Assembly (NCBI GenBank): GCA_964477265.1
Contig: CAYZDJ010000036.1
Location: forward strand, 1-17,145
Source of the DNA: CAIVPM01 sp964477265
GTDB taxonomy: Bacteria > Bacteroidota > Bacteroidia > Chitinophagales > Chitinophagaceae
Reading direction: 5' to 3'
Length of the DNA: 17,145 nt
The notes below the pieces were generated by a model that saw only the letters and a list, made by a program, of their open reading frames with translations, had not been told where the DNA came from and made no database searches. This document shows positions 6,483 through 13,908 of this stretch, in pieces (the stretch's first letter is position 1; each line of letters begins with the position of its first letter). A program made the position numbers and the translations under genes.

Positions 6483-8354
6483 TTATTTACCTAATTCTAA
6501 CACCCACATAGTTTTTGCAGGAATATCAAATTTGTTATTTAAAGAAGAATTATCAACAATGTTTTTTGCAGATGTAAAACCTTTTGTTCTTTCTGCATAA
6601 TCTGTAAAGTCAATGCTGTGCTGCTTTTCATCAGTATTCATTACACACATTACAGTTTGTTTTTCATCATACCTAAAGTAAACATATACTCCATCTTTTG
6701 GTACATACTGCATCATTTTTCCTTTGGTTATTGCTGTAGATTTTAAGCGATAATTAGCCAGCGTTTTTACATATTGCTGCATCATTTTTTCATCGTTGTT
6801 TAAACCATTTCCTGTAAAGGCATTTTTCGCATCGCCATCCCAGCCACCAGGAAAATCTAATCTTACCCAACCATCAGGATTAGTTGCACCTTTCATTAAA
6901 ATTTCACTACCATAATACAATTGAGGAATACCACGACAAGTAAACAACCATGCAAAAGCCATCTTCATTTTGTTAATGTCTTCACCAAAAGTTGTAAAAC
7001 TTCTTGTTAAATCGTGATTATCTAGCATTATACAATTCCTGCTTGGGTCTTTGTACAAATAATCAAATGCAAGTGTTGAATATAATTTATTCACGCCATC
7101 TGTCCAACCAAACTTATCATTCATTGCTGCATTAATGCCATAAAACAAAGTTTGAAAATCTGTTGCTCCCTGTAAGTTACTTTTAAATTTCGTGTTTACA
7201 TTATTCTCTACAAAGTAAGCCTGACTTGGAACTCCGTGTACCCAGGTTTCACCAAACATTGTCATCTTAGGATATTCATCAGTCAATGATTTGTTGCATT
7301 TATTCATAAACTCCAAATCATTATACAAATAAGTATCAATACGCCAACCATCAACACCAAATTCTTCTACACACCAAATAGCATGTTGTATCAAAAAGTT
7401 TTGAACGTAAGGATTGCTTTGATTCCAATCTGGCATTTGTTGGGTAAACCAACCATCAGCAGTTACTTTTCTATCTTGTGCAGATGAGTAAGGGTCGTAT
7501 AAAGGCTGGTCTTTGTAAGATGTTTGTGTAAATTTTGGCCATTGATGAAACCAGTCTTTTGCAGGTGGGTCAACAAATAAAATGTGTTTATCGCCAATGT
7601 GATTATATACAGCATCCTGCATTAATTTCATTCCACATTTATGTAGTTCATCACTTAATTTTTTGTAAGCACCAGATCCACCAAACCTTGGTTCAATTGA
7701 ATAATGATTAGTAAAAGCATAGCCGTGTTCGCTACGTGTTGGTTGATTGTTTTCTAAAACAGGCATCATCCAAACTGTGTTAAAACCTAAGTCTTTTATA
7801 TAGTCCAAATGATTAATTACACCTTGCAAATCTCCACCATGGCGATGATAAATAGAATCTCTGTCAAGAGTTTGGTCAAGCATGCCAGCAATTTTATCAT
7901 TGCTTTTATCGCCATTGCTAAAACGTTCTGGCATTAATAAATAAATATTATCTGCACTGGTTACACCTTGTGCAAAGTCTTTGCTTCTATTAGTGCGACG
8001 AGGTTTGAGTTCAAAATTAGATTTTAATTCAGAATATGCATTACCACCATGATGATTAGTAGTAGTTAAACCAAAATTAATTTTACCAGCTTTAGCATTT
8101 GCTTCAATTGTAATGTCAGCTATTAAATATCTTTTATTTTCTAAAATTTTTGCTTCATTTATTTTTATTCCAGTATTAGAGCAAACCAGTTTATAGTCAT
8201 TATCACTAAAATCCCCATTCTCTCTTTTCATCAACAACTGCACTTTATTATGCTTCATTCCAACCCACCAATTGCTTGGAAATACAGTTACCTGAGAGAA
8301 ACCAAAAAGTGAAAGACTAAAAACTAAAAGTATTGATAAAAATATTTTTTTCAC
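6483..8354 (-). CDS. Periplasmic GH13 alpha-amylase / cyclomaltodextrinase-like glucanase
   Basis: A 623-residue secreted glycoside hydrolase. The N-terminal 20 residues (MKKIFLSILLVFSLSLFGFS) form a Sec signal without a lipobox cysteine. A beta-sandwich of the cyclomaltodextrinase N-terminal type follows (about 22-115, VFPSNWWVGMKHNKVQLL). The catalytic barrel carries the four GH13 regions: DAVYNH (247-252), DGWRID with nucleophile D340, GETW with acid/base E369, and LDNHD with D448. A small C-terminal beta-domain covers about 540-620. This resembles SusA/neopullulanase enzymes that cut maltodextrins or cyclodextrins in the periplasm. The start is GTG at 8354, one base after the stop of the sugar-transporter gene, implying coupled translation. 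No SusC/SusD genes are in the window. Exact substrate preference is inference. Confidence 0.92.
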   Translation of the reverse strand: MKKIFLSILLVFSLSLFGFSQVTVFPSNWWVGMKHNKVQLLMKRENGDFSDNDYKLVCSNTGIKINEAKILENKRYLIADITIEANAKAGKINFGLTTTNHHGGNAYSELKSNFELKPRRTNRSKDFAQGVTSADNIYLLMPERFSNGDKSNDKIAGMLDQTLDRDSIYHRHGGDLQGVINHLDYIKDLGFNTVWMMPVLENNQPTRSEHGYAFTNHYSIEPRFGGSGAYKKLSDELHKCGMKLMQDAVYNHIGDKHILFVDPPAKDWFHQWPKFTQTSYKDQPLYDPYSSAQDRKVTADGWFTQQMPDWNQSNPYVQNFLIQHAIWCVEEFGVDGWRIDTYLYNDLEFMNKCNKSLTDEYPKMTMFGETWVHGVPSQAYFVENNVNTKFKSNLQGATDFQTLFYGINAAMNDKFGWTDGVNKLYSTLAFDYLYKDPSRNCIMLDNHDLTRSFTTFGEDINKMKMAFAWLFTCRGIPQLYYGSEILMKGATNPDGWVRLDFPGGWDGDAKNAFTGNGLNNDEKMMQQYVKTLANYRLKSTAITKGKMMQYVPKDGVYVYFRYDEKQTVMCVMNTDEKQHSIDFTDYAERTKGFTSAKNIVDNSSLNNKFDIPAKTMWVLELGK

Positions 8355-8355
8355 G

Positions 8356-9876
8356 TTATTTTTTATTTAATCGTAAACATAACAAAGCAGCTAAAATCAT
8401 AGAGCAACCGCCCAAAACTATTGTCATTATTGCGTTTCCATGAAATAAATGTTTTGTAAAAAAACCAAGTAATGTAGCTGCTAATATTTGTGGAATAACA
8501 ATAAAGAAATTAAAAATCCCCATAAACACGCCCATTTTATTTGATGGCAATGCTTCAGTTAAAATTGCATAAGGCATTGCTAGAATGCCAGCCCAAGCTA
8601 TACCAATGCCAGCCATGCTTACGATTAAAGCATACTGATTGTGAAACAAATAATAGCTTATTAAACCCAAGCCACCACACACTAAACAAAACAAATGTGT
8701 TTTTGCCTGACCTATTTTTTTTGCAAGAACAGGAAGTAAAAAGGCTGCCAATGCAGCAAAGCCATTATAACAACCAAATAAAACACCAACCCAATCACCT
8801 ATGTCATTATAAGTTTTTGAACTTGTATCTGTAGTATTTCCTAAATGCATTGCCAATGCTGGTGTTGAATAAATCCACATTGCAAACAAGGCAAACCATG
8901 TAAAAAATTGTATTACAGCAAGCTTCTTCATTGTAGATGGCATAGTGTATAAATCATCAACAATTTCAACCAATCCATTTTTAATATCAGATTTCAAAAA
9001 TGCTCCTGCAATTAATTGAAATATACCAAATGCAGTGATGCCAAGGGTTAGCACATACAATTCTTTTTCCAAAGGAGCTTGGGTATGGTTTTCATTATAT
9101 TTAAAAAGAGAGAATGACAACAATAATCCAATTGCAAACCAAATACCACCAAGCGACAAGAATTTTGAAAAAGGATTTTTAATCTCAATCTGGTGTGTGG
9201 CTGTTTCATCTTGCCCTTCAAATCGTTTCAATTCTTCTGGCGAATATTCTTTTGTAGTAAAAACTGTGTAAGCAATAGCTGCAATAAAAACTACAGCTCC
9301 AATAAAAAAAGATATGGTTAAAGATTGTGGTAAACTACCAGCAACTGCTTCATTGCTATAACCCATTTTAGTAAGTACAAATGGAAGTACAGATGATATA
9401 ACTGCCCCAACGCCAATAAAAAAACTTTGTGCTGCAAAGCCAGTTGTTCTTTGACTGTTGTGTAGCATATCTCCAACAAAAGCCCTGAATGGTTCCATTG
9501 AAATATTAATAGAAGCATCTAACAACCATAATAGCAAAGCAGCTATCCATAATGCTTTTGAAGCAGGAAAAAGAATTAATGCAAGTGAGGCAAGTATTGC
9601 ACCAACCATAAAATATGGCCTTCTTCTTCCCCAACGCTTGCTCCAGGTTCTATCGCTAAAATAACCAATAATTGGCTGAACAATAAGTCCTGTAAGTGGT
9701 GCAGCAATCCAAAGGATTGGTATTTCATCAATCTTGGCACCAAGCGATTGAAATATTCTGCTGACATTAGCATTCTGCAATCCAAATGCAAACTGGATTC
9801 CAAAGAATCCAACACTCATATTAATAATTTGTGCAAGAGAAAGTTTTGGCTTTTGTGTAAGCACTTCGTTACTCAT
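8356..9876 (-). CDS. MFS sugar transporter, SLC45 / maltose-transporter type
   Basis: A 506-residue, roughly 12-helix inner-membrane permease of the major facilitator superfamily. The N-terminus (about residues 15-70, with FGIQFAFGLQNANVSRIFQ) and the loop 2-3 motif GYFSDRTWSKRWGRRRPY (71-88) match the glycoside-pentoside/SLC45-like proton symporters. In Bacteroidota these are commonly paired with periplasmic amylases. A long central loop (about 205-235) separates the two six-helix halves. It is immediately upstream of the GH13 gene with 1 bp between them, so the pair is very probably a maltodextrin operon: the enzyme releases small maltooligosaccharides in the periplasm and this protein imports them. 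Substrate assignment comes from context and family, not from visible binding residues. Confidence 0.9.
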   Translation of the reverse strand: MSNEVLTQKPKLSLAQIINMSVGFFGIQFAFGLQNANVSRIFQSLGAKIDEIPILWIAAPLTGLIVQPIIGYFSDRTWSKRWGRRRPYFMVGAILASLALILFPASKALWIAALLLWLLDASINISMEPFRAFVGDMLHNSQRTTGFAAQSFFIGVGAVISSVLPFVLTKMGYSNEAVAGSLPQSLTISFFIGAVVFIAAIAYTVFTTKEYSPEELKRFEGQDETATHQIEIKNPFSKFLSLGGIWFAIGLLLSFSLFKYNENHTQAPLEKELYVLTLGITAFGIFQLIAGAFLKSDIKNGLVEIVDDLYTMPSTMKKLAVIQFFTWFALFAMWIYSTPALAMHLGNTTDTSSKTYNDIGDWVGVLFGCYNGFAALAAFLLPVLAKKIGQAKTHLFCLVCGGLGLISYYLFHNQYALIVSMAGIGIAWAGILAMPYAILTEALPSNKMGVFMGIFNFFIVIPQILAATLLGFFTKHLFHGNAIMTIVLGGCSMILAALLCLRLNKK

Positions 9877-9913
9877 ATAGCTATCGTTTTAAAGTGTAAA
9901 AATTACACAGCAT

Positions 9914-9921
9914 CGAAATTA
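9914..9921 (-). promoter_or_regulatory. Weak -7-like element upstream of the MFS gene
   Basis: The minus strand reads TAATTTCG, one mismatch from TAnnTTTG, 37 bp before the MFS ATG. No TTG box lies upstream at the usual distance. Listed only because the gap to corA must contain the promoter for the transporter/amylase pair unless there is read-through from corA. Confidence 0.25.
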
Positions 9922-9996
9922 AGGGGAAAGTTTATTACTTTAACTTGTATAAGCTGTAGCTTACAATTTATTTGTTGAATAGAATGATAAAACTTG

Positions 9997-10049
9997 AATG
10001 GTGCCAACGCCCTTAAAGTTAAATAGTAGCAATGTAGCCTGGACAATAA
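9997..10049 (-). repeat. 53-bp dispersed intergenic repeat, copy 2
   Basis: Minus-strand copy of the repeat at 158-210 and 13934-13986. By hand count it matches copy 3 at 46 of 53 positions with no gaps. On its strand it is preceded by a 7-nt AT-rich linker and by the hairpin 10056-10114, the same order as in the other copies. It lies between corA and the MFS gene and points toward the latter. Past the core, an ATTCTATT-containing tail still resembles the tails of copies 1 and 3 weakly. Confidence 0.8.
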
Positions 10050-10055
10050 AAATTT

Positions 10056-10114
10056 ACCACATAGACACATAGAAAGCATAGATAAAACTATTGTGTACTA
10101 TGTGCCTATGTGGT
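10056..10114 (-). terminator. Long word-repeat hairpin after corA
   Basis: The ends pair as ACCACATAG with CTATGTGGT, then CACATAG with CTATGTG after a single mismatch, with further partly paired CATAG/CTA words inside. The arms are thus made of the reiterated word CACATAG. On the minus strand it begins 5 bp after the corA stop and is followed by an AT-rich run (AAATTTTTATTG), so it can serve as the corA terminator. It is also the hairpin that precedes 53-bp repeat copy 2. Confidence 0.6.
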
Positions 10115-10119
10115 GAAAA

Positions 10120-11058
10120 TTAAAACCATTTCTTCTTCATAAAATATCCACTAATTAAAATAGATACTACTAGCGAAATAATTACTGGAATATAAAATGC
10201 GTGTGCACCATCTTGACCTGGAATTTTAACATTCATTCCATAAATGCTAGTAACAAGTATAGGTAATGAAAGTATTATGGTTATTGAGGTTAAGCGTTTC
10301 ATTACATTATTAAGATTGTTGCTAATAATGCTTGCAAATGCATCCATTGTGCTGCTTAAAATGTTGGTATAAATATTTGCCATTTCAAGTGCTTGTGATG
10401 TATCAACAATTAAATCTTGTAAGAACTCTCTTTCTTCTTCATTAAGTTGTAAAAAGTTTGTTCTTTCAAGTTTCATCATCAACATTTCATTACTACGCAG
10501 TGCTGTAACAAAATATACAAGGCTTTTTTGTATTCGCATTAGCTTAAGCAAATCAACATTACTATTACTATCATATAAGCTTTGCTCATACTGGTTTCTC
10601 TTTTGATTAATCTCTTTTAAGTACTCTAAAAAATTTTGTACAATTTTTTCAAATATTTTCAATACCATCATATTCCTTTTATCAGGATGACGTTTTTGAA
10701 AACTGTTCAGGAATTTTTTTATAGCACCATTATCAAAGGAATTTACAGTTACAATATGATTGTGTGTAAGTATAATACAAATAGGAATGGTTATATAATA
10801 GGCATCACTATCATTGAATGAATTATTTTCTGTTGGTGTTTTAATAACAATAAACTTTACATTGTCTGCAAGCTCATAACGTGGGCGTTCATCAATATCC
10901 AGTGAATCTCTAAGAAACTCAATAGGAATATCAAGCACTTCACTCAATTCTTCAAACTCTTCATCCTTTAAAGGTGGAACAAGATTAACCCAAACACCAT
11001 TCTCAGGCTTGTCAATCTCTACAGTTTGAGCATCTATATTTTTAAAGTATTGAATCAT
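10120..11058 (-). CDS. corA: CorA-family magnesium/divalent-cation transporter
   Basis: A 312-residue inner-membrane cation channel that admits Mg2+ (and often Co2+ or Ni2+) as a pentamer. A large cytosolic N-terminal domain (1-250) ends in long helices (about 130-250). Two transmembrane helices follow, at about 255-273 and 288-307, with the signature YGMN at 273-276 at the end of the first, and a short basic C-terminus (MKKKWF). Length and layout are normal for CorA. The start ATG at 11058 sits 6 bp from the first unit of the CGnnAGTT array that fills the gap to dapF. No M-box or other Mg2+ riboswitch is recognisable in that gap; the array's palindromic arms would instead be transcribed as its leader if dapF and corA share a transcript. 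Confidence 0.95.
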   Translation of the reverse strand: MIQYFKNIDAQTVEIDKPENGVWVNLVPPLKDEEFEELSEVLDIPIEFLRDSLDIDERPRYELADNVKFIVIKTPTENNSFNDSDAYYITIPICIILTHNHIVTVNSFDNGAIKKFLNSFQKRHPDKRNMMVLKIFEKIVQNFLEYLKEINQKRNQYEQSLYDSNSNVDLLKLMRIQKSLVYFVTALRSNEMLMMKLERTNFLQLNEEEREFLQDLIVDTSQALEMANIYTNILSSTMDAFASIISNNLNNVMKRLTSITIILSLPILVTSIYGMNVKIPGQDGAHAFYIPVIISLVVSILISGYFMKKKWF

Positions 11059-11064
11059 TTTATT

Positions 11065-11203
11065 CGTGAGTTTTTTACTCGTTAGTTGAAACGCAAGTTT
11101 TTTATTCGTGAGTTAACGAGAGTGTTCGTTCGTAAGTTTATCGAGAGTTTTATTTGCAATTAACTTACGAATAACTTACATTCAACTCACGCCCTAACTT
11201 TCG
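11065..11203. repeat. Self-complementary CGnnAGTT array A (no gene inside)
   Basis: Seven forward units (CGTGAGTT 11065, CGTTAGTT 11080, CGCAAGTT 11092, CGTGAGTT 11107, CGAGAGTG 11117, CGTAAGTT 11131, CGAGAGTT 11142) are followed by four reverse units (AACTTACG 11162, AACTTACA 11173, AACTCACG 11184, AACTTTCG 11196). The array can fold into a hairpin, for example TTCGTAAGTT with AACTTACGAA. It occupies essentially all of the dapF-corA gap, and the last unit includes the dapF stop region. Only two positions within the 8-mer vary freely, while spacers are 2-7 nt. Confidence 0.85.
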
Positions 11204-11973
11204 ATAAACCCATTAAACACAAAAGTAGCAGGACCACAAAGCCAGATATTATTGAATTTGCTTTCTTCTGTTTTATCAAACTCTACAGCAAGTCTACCAC
11301 CAAGTGTTTCAACTTCTACCCTATTAAAACCAAAATCATTATGATAAAAAATTAAAGCACTTGCAGTAACACCTGTGCCACAACTTAAAGTTTCATTTTC
11401 TACACCACGTTCATAGGTTCTTACAAAAATTTTGTCTTCATCAATTTGCTCAACAAAGTTTACGTTTATACCTTTTTCCTCAAACTCTTTACTGTAGCGT
11501 ATTTCGTTACCAAGTTTGTAAACATTAGTTTCTTTTACATTACTTACCTGCTTTACATAATGTGGTGAACCTGTATTTAAAATGTATTCACCGTGATGGT
11601 TTTTTATATCTTCTACATCAATCATTTTTAAATGCACCCAACCATTATCAGCAAATAAACTTTCGTGTTCACCATCAATTGCCAGAAATTTATATTTCTC
11701 TTTACTAATTCCTTTATCAAATGCAAACTGTGTTAAACATCTGCCACCATTGCCACACATTGTACTCTCATTACCATCTGCATTAAAATAAATCATTTCA
11801 AAATCGTAACCATCTTTCTCTTGCAAAAGCATTAAACCATCTGCACCAATTCCAAATTTTCTATCACAAAGTTTAGCTACTTGCTCTCTGCAAAGTGTTA
11901 CATTATTGTTACGATTATCAATAATAATAAAATCATTTCCAGTGCCCTGGTATTTAGAAAATTCGTAAGTCAT
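11194..11973 (-). CDS. dapF: Diaminopimelate epimerase
   Basis: Converts LL- to meso-diaminopimelate for lysine and peptidoglycan synthesis in the cytosol. It is cofactor-independent and uses two cysteines. Both are present: C73 in the MCGNGGRC motif and C198 in SCGTG, within the family segment YERGVENETLSCGTG. The 259 residues and the N-terminal FSKYQGTGNDFI (5-16) are standard. Both ends touch repeat words: the start codons (ATGACTTACGAA) contain a near-unit of the CGnnAGTT family, and the last codons and stop (ATCGAAAGTTAG) contain an exact one. Some terminal residues may thus derive from, or have seeded, the arrays. It lies between the DinB-like gene and corA in a co-directional run. Confidence 0.96.
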   Translation of the reverse strand: MTYEFSKYQGTGNDFIIIDNRNNNVTLCREQVAKLCDRKFGIGADGLMLLQEKDGYDFEMIYFNADGNESTMCGNGGRCLTQFAFDKGISKEKYKFLAIDGEHESLFADNGWVHLKMIDVEDIKNHHGEYILNTGSPHYVKQVSNVKETNVYKLGNEIRYSKEFEEKGINVNFVEQIDEDKIFVRTYERGVENETLSCGTGVTASALIFYHNDFGFNRVEVETLGGRLAVEFDKTEESKFNNIWLCGPATFVFNGFIES

Positions 11974-11976
11974 ATT

Positions 11977-11995
11977 CGTGAGTTGAACGTGAATT
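11977..11995 (+). repeat. CGnnAGTT array B between the dinB-like gene and dapF
   Basis: Two units, CGTGAGTT (11977-11984) and CGTGAATT (11988-11995), occupy 19 of the 22 bases separating the two genes. A third near-unit, CGTAAGTC (11964-11971), lies inside the first codons of dapF. It continues the family seen at arrays A, C and D. Confidence 0.7.
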
Positions 11996-12454
11996 TTATT
12001 TTGATTGAATTAGTTTTTTAATAATAGCAATTTGTCCAAGATGGTAATGCGTATGTTCAATTACACCATTAATATTTCTATAATAAGTTCCATATTTTGC
12101 ATCAGCAAAATCTTCATTCAATTTATCATCAGGCAACACTTCAATCAATTTTGCAGTTCGCTCTACATCATTCCATATTGTATTTAAAAAGTCTTCCCAT
12201 TCTTGCTGTGATTGAATTTGAGGATGATTGAAACTAAATTTATCGTGAGCAGTTAATGGCTTTCCTTCTAACACATCAAGCAATGCCAATACAAAATAAT
12301 AGCTATGATATGTTAATGCAACAATTGTATTCAATCCATCAACTTTAGTTGTAGCTTGTTGCCAGCTTACATCTTTTAACTGTTCTTTCATACAAGATAC
12401 AGTCCAGTTTCCACCAAAGAAAACGTCTCTAAAATGTTTTGCTATTTGTTGCAC
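11996..12454 (-). CDS. DinB-like four-helix protein
   Basis: A 152-residue protein of the DinB/YfiT metal-dependent superfamily, small helical bundles whose members include thiol-dependent transferases, hydrolases and many proteins of unknown role. Candidate metal ligands are H50 (ALTYHSYY), H134 and H138 in the conserved IEHTHYHLGQI segment (132-142). There is no signal peptide or membrane segment. The start used is GTG at 12454; the next in-frame ATG would remove the first helix, so GTG is preferred. The GTG abuts array C, whose first unit begins 4 bp away. The physiological role cannot be told from sequence; the name DinB does not imply SOS control here. Confidence 0.82.
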   Translation of the reverse strand: MQQIAKHFRDVFFGGNWTVSCMKEQLKDVSWQQATTKVDGLNTIVALTYHSYYFVLALLDVLEGKPLTAHDKFSFNHPQIQSQQEWEDFLNTIWNDVERTAKLIEVLPDDKLNEDFADAKYGTYYRNINGVIEHTHYHLGQIAIIKKLIQSK

Positions 12455-12457
12455 TAT

Positions 12458-12514
12458 CGTAAGTTTTTATTCGTGAGTTTGTTTCGAAAGTTAATCGCAA
12501 GTTGAACGATAGTT
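12458..12514 (+). repeat. CGnnAGTT array C, left arm beside the four-helix-bundle gene
   Basis: Five forward units: CGTAAGTT (12458), CGTGAGTT (12472), CGAAAGTT (12485), CGCAAGTT (12496), CGATAGTT (12507). Unit starts are 14, 13, 11 and 11 nt apart. The array ends 5 bp before the stop codon of the four-helix-bundle gene. Array D on the other side of that gene has the opposite orientation. Confidence 0.85.
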
Positions 12515-12519
12515 TATTA

Positions 12520-12882
12520 TTAGTTGTCAATTTGCTTTGAAATCATTTTACTAAGCATTTGAAAAATTCTGCTAATACTATTTTCAACTTCAATAATACT
12601 TTCTTTATTTATATAATCAAGCATTAAAGTTACTTCAAGTTGCGTATCTATTTCAACCAAAGAGCTTCTAGAGATTTCATAAAATCTTTTCTTTTCAATT
12701 TCACTTTTTCTTGATGAACCTTCTGCAATATTTGATATTACTGATATTGCAGCCCTTCTGATTTGATTGGTCAACCCAAATTTTTCAGCATCAGGAAATT
12801 GTTTTGTTAAAATATAAATTTGTTTTACAAGATTTAATGATTGCTGATAAACATCTAATTTTTTGTGAGATAACTGTAACAT
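12520..12882 (-). CDS. Four-helix-bundle protein (23S rRNA intervening-sequence family)
   Basis: A 120-residue all-helical protein with the hallmark segments of the S23/IVS family: LDVYQQSLNLVKQIYILTKQ, FGLTNQIRRAAISVISNIAEG (35-55) and the RFYEISRSSLVEIDTQL helix. Relatives are encoded inside intervening sequences of 23S rRNA genes in Leptospira and others, and include the Avd accessory subunit of diversity-generating retroelements. Stand-alone copies are common in Bacteroidota and their function is unknown. No rRNA, reverse transcriptase or variable-repeat pair is nearby. Striking context: it is flanked by CGnnAGTT arrays in inverted orientation (C at 12458-12514, D at 12908-12991), so gene plus arms resembles a cassette inserted between the phosphorylase and DinB-like genes. 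The ATG at 12882 gives the standard start. Confidence 0.9.
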   Translation of the reverse strand: MLQLSHKKLDVYQQSLNLVKQIYILTKQFPDAEKFGLTNQIRRAAISVISNIAEGSSRKSEIEKKRFYEISRSSLVEIDTQLEVTLMLDYINKESIIEVENSISRIFQMLSKMISKQIDN

Positions 12883-12907
12883 AATATTTGGTTTTACTGT
12901 TGTGTAA

Positions 12908-12991
12908 AACTAACGACAAACTCACGAGCAAAACTTTCGATAACTACTAAAAGCTTACGTCCAACTTCCATTTACTCACGACTAACTTTCG
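12908..12991 (-). repeat. CGnnAGTT array D, right arm beside the four-helix-bundle gene
   Basis: Units on the plus strand appear as complements: AACTAACG (12908), AACTCACG (12919), AACTTTCG (12932), AGCTTACG (12952), AACTTCCA (12963), TACTCACG (12973), AACTTTCG (12984). Three of these are degenerate. It fills the gap between the four-helix-bundle start and the phosphorylase stop (12996) and is the inverted partner of array C. Confidence 0.82.
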
Positions 12992-12995
12992 AAAA

Positions 12996-13868
12996 TTATA
13001 TCTTCTCAATAATTCCCAAACAAGTTTTAATTAAATGCTCAACCGCAGCTGCACCATCTTTACTAAATTCTTTTCTTACCCTGTTTGCCACAATAACATT
13101 TATACTTAAACATTGATGACCAAGCAATCTTCCTAAGCCATAAATAGCACTGGTTTCCATTTCAAAGTTTGAAATAAAATGATTGCCAAACCTGAAACTT
13201 GTTAAGTTATCAACCAACGATGGATTGCTTATCCCTAAACGTAAAATTCTTCCTTGTGGTCCATAAAAACCAGGGCAGGTAACAGTTATACCATTATGAA
13301 ATCCTTCAACAAAATGTTTTAAAACACTAGTACCTGCACTACTTATATAAGGTTGCACATTGCCTGTAAGCTGTGTGTGTGTTACAAAATGTTGCAGCAA
13401 TTGTTGCTCTTCATCATTCATTTGCAACTTATAATAATGCAATAAATTATCAAGTCCCAAACCGTGTGTGCCAGCAACTAAACTATCAACTGCAATATGC
13501 TCTTGCAACGCACCACTTGTACCCAAACGAATAATTATAAGTGGCGAATGTTGTTGTTTAATTGTTCTTGTTTCAAAATCAATATTCTTCAAAGCATCCA
13601 GTTCGTTCACAACAATATCAATATTATCTGGTCCAATACCACTGCTTATTACAGTAATTCTTTTAGCACCAACATAACCTGTTGTACTCACAAATTCTCT
13701 GTGCTGGCGTTGCACTTCAATCTTGTCAAAATGCTTAGCAACAACAGCAACTCTATCAGGGTCGCCTACTGTAATCACAGTATCTGCAAGCTCTTCAGGT
13801 CTTAAATCAATATGATAAATTGCACCACGATTATTAATAATCAATTCCGATTCTGGTATTCTGTTCAT
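12996..13868 (-). CDS. Nucleoside phosphorylase (uridine phosphorylase-like)
   Basis: A 290-residue member of the PNP/UDP phosphorylase family, which splits nucleosides with phosphate for base and pentose salvage. Visible motifs: GDPDR at 35-39 (phosphate loop, VITVGDPDRV), the strand ITVISSGIGPDNIDIVVNEL, GTSG at 116-119, and EMETS at 236-240, where the glutamates bind the ribose hydroxyls. This is closer to uridine phosphorylases than to trimeric PNP, but base specificity is not settled. I chose the ATG at 13868 (MNRIPESEL). The open frame continues upstream to 13985, but that extension would translate through 53-bp repeat copy 3 and its hairpin and has no family support. It is the first gene of the run leading to corA. 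Confidence 0.9.
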   Translation of the reverse strand: MNRIPESELIINNRGAIYHIDLRPEELADTVITVGDPDRVAVVAKHFDKIEVQRQHREFVSTTGYVGAKRITVISSGIGPDNIDIVVNELDALKNIDFETRTIKQQHSPLIIIRLGTSGALQEHIAVDSLVAGTHGLGLDNLLHYYKLQMNDEEQQLLQHFVTHTQLTGNVQPYISSAGTSVLKHFVEGFHNGITVTCPGFYGPQGRILRLGISNPSLVDNLTSFRFGNHFISNFEMETSAIYGLGRLLGHQCLSINVIVANRVRKEFSKDGAAAVEHLIKTCLGIIEKI

Positions 13869-13908
13869 AATAAAAAATTTATGGGTTACAAATCTATGAG
13901 ATAGTTTC

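Noticed and set aside
11065..11203. Magnesium riboswitch ahead of corA
   Set aside because: The region is fully explained by CGnnAGTT units and shows no M-box-like conserved core.
12520..12882. Diversity-generating retroelement accessory gene (avd)
   Set aside because: The family is related, but there is no reverse transcriptase, template repeat or variable repeat in the window.
11065..12991. CRISPR array
   Set aside because: Units are 8 nt, spacers 2-7 nt and variable, both orientations occur, and no cas genes are present.
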